64,000 bases of DNA, taken from positions 855,526 through 919,525 of the forward strand of contig NZ_LT669941.1 in NCBI RefSeq assembly GCF_900128505.1. The letters run 5' to 3'. Shown one piece after another: positions 1 through 8,411 of the stretch. A model generated the notes under the pieces. It was given only the letters and a program-made list of their open reading frames with translations. It was not told the DNA's origin and ran no database searches. This DNA comes from Parabacteroides timonensis (GTDB taxonomy: Bacteria; Bacteroidota; Bacteroidia; Bacteroidales; Tannerellaceae). Position 1 is the stretch's first letter; every line of letters begins with the position of its first letter. A program made the translations under genes and the position numbers.

Positions 1-1
1 T

Positions 2-565
2 GCCAGAAAAGGTGTGTTGGGAGCTGATTATACATACAATCGTACAGACATCGGCATTCAGAAACGTTTCTGGTTTTCCGCTTTCGGATATGTAGACATT
101 ATCGGTAAAGCAGGTAAGGTGTGGGATAAAGTACCTTATCCATTGCTGATTTTACCGAATGCCAACTTGTCTTATACCATTCAGCCGGAATCATATACCA
201 ATATGAATGCGATGGAGTTTATCAGTGATGAATACGCTTCATGGGATGTAACCTATTTTATGAACGGGCTTATCTTAAACCGCCTCCCATTAATCAAAAA
301 GTTGAAATGGAGAGAAGTGCTATCATTCCGTGGAATGTGGGGGAACCTGACAGATAAAAACAATCCTTATTACGGTGGCAAAGATCTGTATCTGTTCCCA
401 GAAGGTTCATATACTTTAGGTAATACTCCATATATGGAAGCCGGAGTTGGTATTGAAAATATCTTTAAGTTCCTTCGTCTTGATTATGTATGGCGTTTGA
501 CTTATCGCGATAATCCGGGTATACAGACAAAAGGTATTCGCTTCTCAATGAAACTATCATTCTAA
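2..565 (+). CDS. DUF5686-type outer-membrane protein, C-terminal end (partial)
   Basis: The reading frame is open from the window edge to the stop at 563-565, so only the last ~187 residues are present and the true start lies outside. The visible part alternates aromatic and polar residues in the manner of outer-membrane beta strands and ends in RFSMKLSF, a typical barrel-closing C-terminus with terminal Phe. The text resembles the C-terminal barrel of Bacteroidetes DUF5686 / carboxypeptidase-regulatory-like proteins, whose role is poorly defined. The family call is from memory of the sequence style, not a search. A hairpin pair follows immediately downstream. Confidence 0.6.
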   Translation, partial: ARKGVLGADYTYNRTDIGIQKRFWFSAFGYVDIIGKAGKVWDKVPYPLLILPNANLSYTIQPESYTNMNAMEFISDEYASWDVTYFMNGLILNRLPLIKKLKWREVLSFRGMWGNLTDKNNPYYGGKDLYLFPEGSYTLGNTPYMEAGVGIENIFKFLRLDYVWRLTYRDNPGIQTKGIRFSMKLSF

Positions 566-573
566 TATAAAGA

Positions 574-616
574 CTCTGCCATGCCCGTGGCAGAGTTTTG
601 CCATGCCCGTGGCAAA
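574..616. terminator. two tandem hairpins sharing one loop sequence
   Basis: The first hairpin has arms CTCTGCCA (574-581) and TGGCAGAG (588-595). The second has arms TTTGCCA (597-603) and TGGCAAA (610-616). Both loops read TGCCCG. They sit between two convergent genes, so together they probably stop transcription from both sides. Confidence 0.6.
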
Positions 617-630
617 GACTCTTTCTCTTA

Positions 631-1866
631 TCAAAATGCTTCCGTCATATTCATATAAACCTGAACTCCATCCAGACCAGGTTCTTTTCCGATATCCAGT
701 CTGAAGTTTTTACCTGGCTGCATCTGAACACGTAATCCGGCACCGAAATTCAGTTTCCACTTATTCCAGTCAAAAGGGGTATTTCCAATTGTTCCGGTCC
801 CCATCCAGGCTACAAAACCACATTTCGCCCAAAAGTTACCGCTACTGTATTTTGCCGGAGAACCGAACATATGCCGATATTCGAGGATACCATAGGCCAT
901 CGATTTATCTCTGTATTTACCCCAATAGTATCCACGCAGGTCGAATGGTGAACCGAAGGAAGGTAATTCGGAGTAGGGGACATCCCCCATACCTATCTGA
1001 CTCTTAGCAATCCACGCCAAGGTACTTCGGGGACGAAAGACATTTACAAAGTGACGGTATTCGAGTTCCAGTATCTCGTAATTATATGCTCCTCCAAGAT
1101 ACTTCCCGAATGCTTTAATATTTCCACTGAGCAATACACCCTTTGTCGGGGTTGCCACATCGTTCCTCGTATCGTACTGAATTAAACCTCCGATACCTAC
1201 ATTCAGATATTTCAATTTGAACTCATTGAAATAAGGATCTTTTTCCATTACCGGATTTATATCGGATGCTTTCGTATAGTTGATATCAAACAAACCTCCC
1301 AAGTAAAAGTGCGGTCGTACTTCCCAGACAAAACGGGGATAGAGTTGGAAATAACTTCTGTGATAACGGGTAGTCGAGTCACTTCTATCCACATGATCGA
1401 TCGTTTCGTATCCTTTCCCATAATAATGGGCAGGCTCATTCCTGTATCCATAGCTGGCATAAATACGGAATTTATTCTGATTGAAAAAGAAAGTACCGGC
1501 ACCGGCAACAACGATTGTTCCATTTAAAGAAAGGTTTATACCGGCAGGTAAGAAAGATCGTTGGGAAATCGTATCGTTTTTATTGAGTCTGAAGCTAGCT
1601 AATACAGCACCGCCAACGCCTAAAGAAGCTTCAGGGGTATAAGAAGGACCGCCCAGGACGGACCACCATATTTTTTTCTGTGCACGAATGGAATCTTTGC
1701 GCAACTGTTTATAATAGCGCTTCAACTGTTTATCGTTTAGTTGCTCTCCATCAATAATAACAACCTCTTTAGAGACAGTATCGGATGGCGTTATATTCTG
1801 TGCCTTTCCGGCCAAAGCAGAAACAGACAGGATCACTCCTGCGAAAACTATTACATGTTTAAACAT
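631..1866 (-). CDS. BamA/TamA-like outer-membrane barrel protein
   Basis: The 411-aa product starts with a clear Sec signal peptide (MFKHVIVFAGVILSVSALAGKA, cleaved near AQ). After a charged region at 35-65 it looks like the 16-strand surface-antigen barrel of the BamA/TamA superfamily, including GVLLSGNIKAFGKYLGG and a late FGSPFDLRGYYWGKYRD segment that matches the lid-loop xRGY-type motif (RGYYWG). There are no POTRA repeats, and at 411 aa it is about half the length of BamA, so it is not the essential BamA but a short barrel-only relative. Its function is unknown. A Bacteroidales promoter lies just upstream and the gene appears monocistronic. Confidence 0.75.
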   Translation of the reverse strand: MFKHVIVFAGVILSVSALAGKAQNITPSDTVSKEVVIIDGEQLNDKQLKRYYKQLRKDSIRAQKKIWWSVLGGPSYTPEASLGVGGAVLASFRLNKNDTISQRSFLPAGINLSLNGTIVVAGAGTFFFNQNKFRIYASYGYRNEPAHYYGKGYETIDHVDRSDSTTRYHRSYFQLYPRFVWEVRPHFYLGGLFDINYTKASDINPVMEKDPYFNEFKLKYLNVGIGGLIQYDTRNDVATPTKGVLLSGNIKAFGKYLGGAYNYEILELEYRHFVNVFRPRSTLAWIAKSQIGMGDVPYSELPSFGSPFDLRGYYWGKYRDKSMAYGILEYRHMFGSPAKYSSGNFWAKCGFVAWMGTGTIGNTPFDWNKWKLNFGAGLRVQMQPGKNFRLDIGKEPGLDGVQVYMNMTEAF

Positions 1867-1889
1867 CGACTGTTTTGTGTTTTAGGTTG

Positions 1890-1897
1890 CAAAAGTA
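1890..1897 (-). promoter_or_regulatory. -7 box of the BamA-like gene
   Basis: On the minus strand this reads TACTTTTG, a perfect match to the Bacteroidales TAnnTTTG box, 24 bases before the ATG. The upstream -33 region is T-rich but has no clear TTG. Confidence 0.5.
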
Positions 1898-1948
1898 TGA
1901 AAAAGAAAACACATAAACAGCTTTTTTTGTTTACAGCCTTTGGAATAC

Positions 1949-3565
1949 TTAAGGTTTCTGCACAGGAATTTTCAACCAGAACAAGGAACCTTCTCCTACA
2001 CAGGATTCTACGCCTATACTTCCTCCGAATTTCTCTGCAATCATTGCGCAAATAGGAAGTCCGAGGCCTGTACCTTGTGCGAAGGTATTCAACTTTACGA
2101 AACGATCGAAGATCTGGTCTTTCTTATCTTCCGGTATGCCTATTCCGGTATCTTTTACATAAAAGCGAATCTCAGCGGCGGATTCATCCATCGTGTATCC
2201 GAATAGAATAGAGCCTTTCTCTGTGAATTTTAAAGCATTGGTAAGGAAATTGATTATTACCTGCGTCAGACGGCTTCGGTCTGTATTGATCACACATTGG
2301 GGTAACTTTTGGTCGAAAGATATAAGGATTGCATCCGATGTGTTTTTCAGCTTTATCTGATGGCAGATATCTTCCATCAATTCATTTATATCCACTTGAT
2401 CGTATGTGAAGTCCAGTGAGCCTGATTCTATTTTTGCCATATCGATAATATCATTAATCAGTTGAAGCAAAAGATCATTATTCATCGATATGATATGGAT
2501 GAATTCTTCTTTTTCCGAAGGATCATCTGTTTCTGTCAATAAGCTAGAAAAACCAACTATTGCATTTAACGGAGTACGGATCTCATGACTCATATTGGCC
2601 AGAAAAGCGGATTTCAGGCGATTGGCTTCGTCTGCTTTTTTAACCTCATACATCAGGTGTTCAATCCTCTTTTTATCAGAAATATCTTCGATTTTCATCA
2701 ATCCTCCCAAGACATTGGTTTCGGTATCGTCAAATATCGGAATAGCACTGATTTCAACCGTAGTGTCTCCCTCTGAAAATTCATGGCGTACCGGTTCTTT
2801 CTTAGTCATGGCCTCACTCAAGGCGCAACGGGGGCATGGCTCTTTTCTCCCCATAACAGTTTCATAACAGACTTTTCCGGGAGTGTATCTGCGACCTTTG
2901 GCCAGTTCTTTCAGGTTAGCAGTAGATTCCCATTGTACTTTATAATCTTTATCTGTATAGATCAGGCCGAAGTTGATACTGTTAAGTACCATATTCTGGG
3001 TTTTAGCCGCATTTTCCAATTCTTCTTTTGCCTGAAGGAGTTTTTTTTCATATTCCTTCATTTGTGTAATCTCCCAGCGAACAATCAGAAGCCAACGGTT
3101 CCCTTCGTGAGAGATGATCGATTTATTAACTATTGTATTATGTAATACACCATCAGTAGTTACATAGTCCTCTTCAGCCCGGTAATTCTGTCCTTTACTT
3201 ACCAGTTCTTCATCTATCCGGCGATATTTCATACCTCGTTCGGGACCATAAAGTTCCATGTCCGATTGTCCCAACACCTCTTCCCGCCTGATACCCGATT
3301 GTACTTCAGCCTCTTTATTCCAGTAGGCATATTTATAATCGTCGTCTATATTCTTTACAAAAACAGGGAAAGGAAGATTATCTAAAATATCCAGACTAAA
3401 AGAATGTGTGTCGGTTTTATAAGTCTTATTTTCACGAATGAGTTTTTGATTTTTAGATATTAGTAAGACTATTATAATTGATAAAACCAGAAACACCGGG
3501 ATACAGATGGCCATATCCGAGGTTAGCATCAAGATTATAAAGTTTATCACGATGAGTATTCCCAT
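1949..3565 (-). CDS. membrane PAS sensor histidine kinase
   Basis: The 538-aa protein has two N-terminal membrane segments (about 3-17 and 20-37). A PAS domain follows at about 58-168, then a second PAS domain at about 190-300 that carries Cys233 and a CPRC pair (244-247), which could bind a metal or cofactor. The HisKA box at FLANMSHEIRTPLN places the phospho-accepting His at 327. The HATPase domain contains the N box (INFLTNALKFT), G1 (DTGIGIP) and G2 (GTGLGLPI) motifs. No receiver domain is attached and no response regulator is adjacent, so its partner is elsewhere. The signal it senses is unknown. It is divergent from the patatin gene. Confidence 0.85.
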   Translation of the reverse strand: MGILIVINFIILMLTSDMAICIPVFLVLSIIIVLLISKNQKLIRENKTYKTDTHSFSLDILDNLPFPVFVKNIDDDYKYAYWNKEAEVQSGIRREEVLGQSDMELYGPERGMKYRRIDEELVSKGQNYRAEEDYVTTDGVLHNTIVNKSIISHEGNRWLLIVRWEITQMKEYEKKLLQAKEELENAAKTQNMVLNSINFGLIYTDKDYKVQWESTANLKELAKGRRYTPGKVCYETVMGRKEPCPRCALSEAMTKKEPVRHEFSEGDTTVEISAIPIFDDTETNVLGGLMKIEDISDKKRIEHLMYEVKKADEANRLKSAFLANMSHEIRTPLNAIVGFSSLLTETDDPSEKEEFIHIISMNNDLLLQLINDIIDMAKIESGSLDFTYDQVDINELMEDICHQIKLKNTSDAILISFDQKLPQCVINTDRSRLTQVIINFLTNALKFTEKGSILFGYTMDESAAEIRFYVKDTGIGIPEDKKDQIFDRFVKLNTFAQGTGLGLPICAMIAEKFGGSIGVESCVGEGSLFWLKIPVQKP

Positions 3566-3704
3566 ATCTGTATTATTACTTTACCCTTTACAAATCTTCG
3601 CAAATGTATCATTTATATTTCAATTAATTTCCGAATACTGTTGAATTTCATAATAATTTTCTATTCTACCTCTATTTCTTAACAGAATAAGCGGCCGAGT
3701 CTCC

Positions 3705-3734
3705 TTGTTATCTGAGAAAATAACTTTACTTTTG
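3705..3734 (+). promoter_or_regulatory. promoter of the patatin gene
   Basis: TTG at 3705-3707, a 19-base spacer and TACTTTTG at 3727-3734 match the Bacteroidales sigma factor consensus. The box ends 26 bases before the ATG at 3761. Confidence 0.65.
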
Positions 3735-3760
3735 AAGATGTAAACAGAGAAGGAGTAAGT

Positions 3761-6082
3761 ATGAAGAAAGTAGCTGTTCTGATAACCATTTTGTTGATAT
3801 TCTTACAACCGGTTAATGCGCAGAAAGTTGGATTGGTTTTAAGTGGAGGAGGAGCAAAAGGTGCTGCACATATAGGAGTCATTAAGGCACTTGAAGAGAA
3901 TGGTATACCTATCGATTATATAGCCGGTACATCCATTGGTTCCATTATTGGCAGTTTGTATGCTATGGGGTATTCTCCTGAAGAGATGCTGGAACTGATG
4001 TTGTCGGAAGAATTCGGTTATTGGCAAACCGGAACAGTAGAGAATGAATATAAATATTATTTTAAAAGACCGGATCCAACACCTGAGTTCGGCCATTTCT
4101 CTATTGACATGACAGATTCGTTACAGATAAAAGCAAATTTTCTGCCACAAAGCCTTATCAACCCGATCCAGATGAACCAGGCATTTATGGCACTCTTCTC
4201 GCAGGCAACAGCTAAAGCCGGATGGAATTTCGACAACCTGTTTGTTCCATTTCGCTGTGTAGCCTCCGATATTTACAGTAAGAAAGCGATCATATTCAAG
4301 AATGGAGACTTGGGAGATGCAGTGCGTGCCTCTATGACTTTCCCTTTCTTTTTTCAACCTATCTGGAAAGATAGCATTCCTCTTTTTGATGGCGGTATTT
4401 ACGATAATTTTCCGGTAGGCCCAATGAAAGAGGCTTTTCATCCGGATTTTATTTTCGGATCGACAGTTGCCGGTGGTAATAATAAGCCTTCCAGCAACGC
4501 ATATAGTCAAATTGAAACAATGATCATGCAAAAAACGGAGTATGACGTTCCGGAAGAAGATGGTATGATGGTAAAGTTTAGTTTCCCTACTGTTTCATTA
4601 CTTGACTTTCAGAAAGCAAAAGAGTTGATGGATATAGGCTATAAACGAACGATGAGTATGATGGATTCCATTAAACAAAGGGTTCCTCGCAGGGTTCCAC
4701 TCACGGAAGTTAATATGCGAAGAGTTGCCTATAAAGAAAGTTTGCCTCCACTGATTTTTCAGAATATATATGTGACAGGCGTTTCGGAATCGCAACGTAA
4801 ATATATCGAAGCACAGTTACACCGTGATATAAACCATGAGTTCTCAATGGAGGAGTTCAAACGGGCTTACTTCAAAATGCTTACTTCTTCAAAGATCAAA
4901 GAAATCATGCCCCATGCCGTTTACAACCGAAGAGAAAAGAAGTTTGATCTTTATCTGGATGTTAAAATGAAAGAAGAAATCACCGTTGGTTTCGGAGGAA
5001 ATGTCTCGTCGCATCAGGCAAACCAGTTATTCCTGGGTTTAGGTTATCAATATTTAGGTCGTTATGCAGCCGATGTGAATGCAAACTTTCAGGTCGGTAA
5101 TTCTTTTAGCGGCATCATGCTCAGCGGACGCATTTATTTACAAACCAAGATACCTACTTATCTGAACTGGCAGGGAGTGTACTCTGACAAAAGATATTCA
5201 GAAAGCCAATCGCTGTTTTATGAAGATGTGTTACCGGCTTTTATCAAACAAAAAGAATTATATATGAAGCTTAAGCTCGGATTCCCGTTCCTTAACAGGG
5301 CTAAATCGGAAATAGGCTTTGCTTATGGACGCCTGAATGATTATTATTTTCAGAGTACGAGTATGATGTTTCCAAACTCGACATTCGATCATAGCCGGTA
5401 TGACCTTTTTAGTGGTTCACTCAGTATTGAAAGAAATTCGTTGGATGCCAAGCAATATCCGATAGCGGGACGGAAGCAGTTTCTGATTGCCCAATACGTT
5501 ACGGGTACAGAAAATTATACACCTTCTACATTGACCTCGGAGAACCAACCTGTCAATAGAAAAGTACACAGTTGGTTACAGCTGAAAGGGGAGTGGCAAC
5601 ATTATGAAACATTGAGCAACCGTTTTAACTTGGGATTCCAAGGAGAGTTGGTTATGTCCAGTAAGAATCTGATGAATAACTATACGGCGTCTGTTCTTCA
5701 GGCTCCCGCTTTTACTCCCACACCGCATAGTCAGATTGTCTTTAATGAGGCTTTTCGGGCGAATCAATATTTTGCAGCAGGGATTTCACCGATCTATAAG
5801 TTCAGTAAATTGCTTCATTTCCGTCTCGACCTGTATGGCTTTGCTCCATTATATGAGATAAAGAAGGAAGAAATCAGAACTACGAACAACTCTTATATGG
5901 CAGTTCCTTATTATGGAAAATTTCTTCACTCATTTAAGTATATGGGAGAGGCGGCTCTGGTTCTGCAATTACCTTTTGCCTCTATTAGTCTGTATGCCAA
6001 TGGATATAGCTATCCAGCGAAGAATTTCAACTTTGGACTGAATATCGGTTACTTGATCTTCAATCCTAAAATGTTAGATTAA
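3761..6082 (+). CDS. patatin-like phospholipase with outer-membrane barrel (PlpD-like)
   Basis: The 773-aa product begins with a signal peptide (MKKVAVLITILLIFLQPVNA). The patatin domain at about 22-300 has the oxyanion loop SGGGAKG (28-34), the nucleophile in GTSIG (Ser58) and the catalytic Asp in DGG (Asp210), so all catalytic residues are present. A POTRA-like linker at about 330-410 is followed by a long beta-rich region to the C-terminus that resembles a BamA-type 16-strand barrel. This is the layout of type Vd secreted lipases such as PlpD. Expected activity is hydrolysis of glycerophospholipid acyl chains at or outside the outer membrane; the physiological target is not evident. The gene appears monocistronic. 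Confidence 0.85.
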   Translation: MKKVAVLITILLIFLQPVNAQKVGLVLSGGGAKGAAHIGVIKALEENGIPIDYIAGTSIGSIIGSLYAMGYSPEEMLELMLSEEFGYWQTGTVENEYKYYFKRPDPTPEFGHFSIDMTDSLQIKANFLPQSLINPIQMNQAFMALFSQATAKAGWNFDNLFVPFRCVASDIYSKKAIIFKNGDLGDAVRASMTFPFFFQPIWKDSIPLFDGGIYDNFPVGPMKEAFHPDFIFGSTVAGGNNKPSSNAYSQIETMIMQKTEYDVPEEDGMMVKFSFPTVSLLDFQKAKELMDIGYKRTMSMMDSIKQRVPRRVPLTEVNMRRVAYKESLPPLIFQNIYVTGVSESQRKYIEAQLHRDINHEFSMEEFKRAYFKMLTSSKIKEIMPHAVYNRREKKFDLYLDVKMKEEITVGFGGNVSSHQANQLFLGLGYQYLGRYAADVNANFQVGNSFSGIMLSGRIYLQTKIPTYLNWQGVYSDKRYSESQSLFYEDVLPAFIKQKELYMKLKLGFPFLNRAKSEIGFAYGRLNDYYFQSTSMMFPNSTFDHSRYDLFSGSLSIERNSLDAKQYPIAGRKQFLIAQYVTGTENYTPSTLTSENQPVNRKVHSWLQLKGEWQHYETLSNRFNLGFQGELVMSSKNLMNNYTASVLQAPAFTPTPHSQIVFNEAFRANQYFAAGISPIYKFSKLLHFRLDLYGFAPLYEIKKEEIRTTNNSYMAVPYYGKFLHSFKYMGEAALVLQLPFASISLYANGYSYPAKNFNFGLNIGYLIFNPKMLD

Positions 6083-6105
6083 TTTGAAAAAAAGATGTAG
6101 CAAAG

Positions 6106-6137
6106 TCTTGCAAGTTTAAAAGAAAACACTACCTTTG
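6106..6137 (+). promoter_or_regulatory. promoter of the tRNA-Arg cluster
   Basis: TTG at 6108-6110, 19 bases, then TACCTTTG at 6130-6137, a perfect Bacteroidales promoter. It ends 21 bases before the first tRNA. Confidence 0.75.
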
Positions 6138-6158
6138 CACTCGCAATCACGAAACAAT

Positions 6159-6235
6159 GGCCGCGTAGCTCAACTGAATAGAGTAGCTGACTACGGATCA
6201 GCCGGTTACAGGTTTGAATCCTGTCGCGGTCACCA
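6159..6235 (+). tRNA. tRNA-Arg (anticodon ACG), copy 1
   Basis: The cloverleaf folds by eye. The acceptor stem is GGCCGCG with CGCGGTC, the anticodon arm is CTGAC-TACGGAT-CAG with anticodon ACG, and the T arm is CAGG-TTTGAAT-CCTG. The CCA end is encoded. It is the first of three near-identical copies in a tandem repeat of about 110 bases. Confidence 0.93.
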
Positions 6236-6268
6236 TTCGAGATTACAGTTTAAACAGAAATAAAGATT

Positions 6269-6345
6269 GGCCGCGTAGCTCAACTGAATAGAGTAGCTGA
6301 CTACGGATCAGCCGGTTACAGGTTTGAATCCTGTCGCGGTCACCA
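6269..6345 (+). tRNA. tRNA-Arg (anticodon ACG), copy 2
   Basis: The sequence is identical to the first copy over the mature region, including the encoded CCA. The spacer before it (ATTACAGTTTAAACAGAAAT core) is repeated before copy 3, showing that the unit arose by tandem duplication. Confidence 0.93.
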
Positions 6346-6379
6346 TCCAAATTACAGTTTAAACAGAAATATAAAGATT

Positions 6380-6453
6380 GGCCGCGTAGCTCAACTGAAT
6401 AGAGTAGCTGACTACGGATCAGCCGGTTACAGGTTTGAATCCTGTCGCGGTCA
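6380..6453 (+). tRNA. tRNA-Arg (anticodon ACG), copy 3
   Basis: The body matches the other copies, but after the discriminator A (6453) the sequence reads CGG rather than CCA. The 3' CCA must therefore be added by tRNA nucleotidyltransferase for this copy. Confidence 0.9.
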
Positions 6454-6466
6454 CGGAATAATAAAG

Positions 6467-6500
6467 AAAGCGTTGAAGTAGCAGTATTTCAACGCTTTTT
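6467..6500. terminator. bidirectional terminator between tRNAs and injection-system operon
   Basis: Arms AAAGCGTTGAA (6467-6477) and TTCAACGCTTT (6488-6498) pair perfectly, with T residues after the right arm and A residues before the left arm. It can end both the tRNA transcript and the long minus-strand operon whose last stop is at 6530. Confidence 0.8.
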
Positions 6501-6529
6501 ATTTGTTAGGGTTTATGTTTGTTACTGGC

Positions 6530-7819
6530 CTATAATTTCAGTTTTTCTTTCTGTAGCGCATTGTTCAATATAGATTTGTTGAGAGACTTATCCTTCTGAT
6601 TTACCAGCGACAACGCACATCGCCTAATTACGTTGGTAATGGCGCCTCCTGAGAGTTCTGTTCCGGCTGCCATGATTATCAGTTCTTCATCTACGCCACC
6701 CGGCCAGTTTTTCAACATCTTTCGCCATATTTCCGCACGTAGCTCTTCTGTTGGCATCGGGAAATAGATCACTGACTGGAAACGACGGGAGAATGCTTCG
6801 TCGATATTTGAACGCTGGTTCGTTGCCAGAATGATCATGCCGGGGAAATCTTCTATCCGTTGTAAAAGATAAGCGACTTCCTGATTGGCATGCCGGTCGT
6901 TGGAAGTGTTGGTAGAGGTACGTTTACCGAACAGGGCGTCCGCTTCATCAAAGAAAAGAATCCAGTTCCTGTTTTCGGCAAGATCGAATACTCTGGCGAG
7001 GTTCTTTTCTGTTTCCCCGATATATTTAGATACGATCATGGAAAGGTCTATCCGGTAAACATCCATATTATTTTTTTGACCGAGCAGGGTTGCTGCCAAT
7101 GTCTTTCCCGTGCCCGGCGGCCCATAAAACAATGAACGGTATCCGGCTTTCAGGATACGGGATAATCCCCAGTCTTCCATGATGGTCTTGCCGGAAGAGA
7201 TCCAGGTATTGATCTCTTCCAGCTCGGTTGCCACCTGGTAATCCAGTACCATATCGTCCCAGTTCAGTTCCGTAGTAATGCGCTTGGCAGGAAAACCGAT
7301 ATTATAGTCCGGTTTATATTCTTTATCCAGTAAGACACGGCTCAGAAACTCTTCCGATACCCGCAATTGTCCGCTCAGGAACGGTTCCCCTTCACCGGCA
7401 CCTTCCAGACGGAGAATGTTTTTCATATAGAACCAGTGATCCTTCTGAAAATATTCGATGACAGCCTTCCGCCTGTCTGTATCTTCCCCTGCAATAACGA
7501 ATACAGCCGTTTCCCCGGTAGGAAGAAAGCCACCATGCGACAAGCCTTTCCAACCGCCAAACTCCGTGTATTGACGGTCGAAGTTCTTGTTCTGCACAAA
7601 AAAGATATCCAGTATCTGCGGACAGATGTGTGGCATCAATGCCAGCATCACGACAATCCGCTCCTGAAAGGTAATCTTTTGTACATCTGCCACTTTTTCC
7701 ATCCAACCGTTGGAGGGTAGGCGAATCTGTTCCAGCGAAGTGTATTCACACTCCTGCTGGAAATAGTGCTGTATGGCAACCGTCAATACCTGATTGAACC
7801 AAACAATATATTCGTTCAT
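6530..7819 (-). CDS. eCIS AAA+ ATPase (Pvc15-like)
   Basis: The 429-aa protein has an N-terminal helical domain (1-200) and a single AAA+ module with Walker A GPPGTGKT (about 232-239), Walker B ILFFDEADALFG (about 287-298), and sensor/arginine-finger text ATNQRSNIDEAFSRRF. It is the conserved ATPase found in almost all extracellular contractile injection systems, thought to help particle assembly or cargo loading from the cytoplasm. It is the last gene of the operon, 12 bases after the DUF4157 gene. There is no membrane segment or protease domain, which separates it from FtsH. Confidence 0.9.
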   Translation of the reverse strand: MNEYIVWFNQVLTVAIQHYFQQECEYTSLEQIRLPSNGWMEKVADVQKITFQERIVVMLALMPHICPQILDIFFVQNKNFDRQYTEFGGWKGLSHGGFLPTGETAVFVIAGEDTDRRKAVIEYFQKDHWFYMKNILRLEGAGEGEPFLSGQLRVSEEFLSRVLLDKEYKPDYNIGFPAKRITTELNWDDMVLDYQVATELEEINTWISSGKTIMEDWGLSRILKAGYRSLFYGPPGTGKTLAATLLGQKNNMDVYRIDLSMIVSKYIGETEKNLARVFDLAENRNWILFFDEADALFGKRTSTNTSNDRHANQEVAYLLQRIEDFPGMIILATNQRSNIDEAFSRRFQSVIYFPMPTEELRAEIWRKMLKNWPGGVDEELIIMAAGTELSGGAITNVIRRCALSLVNQKDKSLNKSILNNALQKEKLKL

Positions 7820-7831
7820 CCTTTCCTTATC

Positions 7832-8377
7832 TTACAAGCTGTTAGCCTTTGAACCCATTATATCCGCTTCATGTTCGAGGCCAGCATTGTCGTTGACGGG
7901 CATTCCTCCGACTTCCGTTGTTGGCTCTACACGCCCCGCCATTTGTTGGGCTACATGCCAGGCCTCATGGGGCAAATGCTGTTCCTGCCCCGGAGCCACG
8001 TGGATATCCGTTCCTTGCGTATAGGCAAGGGCCTGTACTGTAGCCGGCTGGGATGAATTATAATGTACTTTTACATCATCCAGGGAATAGCCTGAGAGGT
8101 TCTCCACACCGGCTTTTAGGTTATCGGGCAGTCCGGTATCGTTCGGTTTCCGCTGCATGGTCGTATCTGGTTTCATCTGCAAGGATTCGTCCTCGTCCTC
8201 CTCTAGTTGGATTGCTTTGTCGAATTTGCCTTGAAGTGTGTCATCCTCGTCTTCGCCAATCCGCTGCAATGGTAGATTCATTGAGCGGTTGTCGACAAAT
8301 TGCAAAGATCCGCTACTATCCAGTTTTTGCTGAATGGTGCGAGCTGTCTTTTCCTGATATGCTTTTTCTGTTTTCAT
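7832..8377 (-). CDS. eCIS-core DUF4157 protein with FVDNR leader
   Basis: The 181-aa protein has three parts. The N-terminal leader carries FVDNRS at 27-32 followed by LPLQRI. An acidic, repetitive linker (42-80) has DEDD and EEDEDES blocks. The DUF4157 core (about 83-160) includes GLPDNLKAGVENLSG, VHYNSS and the metallopeptidase-like HEAWH (137-141), with a further LEHEAD at 168-173. DUF4157 is the marker domain of eCIS loci and is often fused to toxins; here there is no toxin domain. Whether it cleaves anything is unknown, although the HExxH residues are intact. It lies between the tape measure and the ATPase. Confidence 0.9.
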   Translation of the reverse strand: MKTEKAYQEKTARTIQQKLDSSGSLQFVDNRSMNLPLQRIGEDEDDTLQGKFDKAIQLEEDEDESLQMKPDTTMQRKPNDTGLPDNLKAGVENLSGYSLDDVKVHYNSSQPATVQALAYTQGTDIHVAPGQEQHLPHEAWHVAQQMAGRVEPTTEVGGMPVNDNAGLEHEADIMGSKANSL

Positions 8378-8411
8378 ACCTGATGTTGTTTATTGTTGTA
8401 CAAAATCTGTT

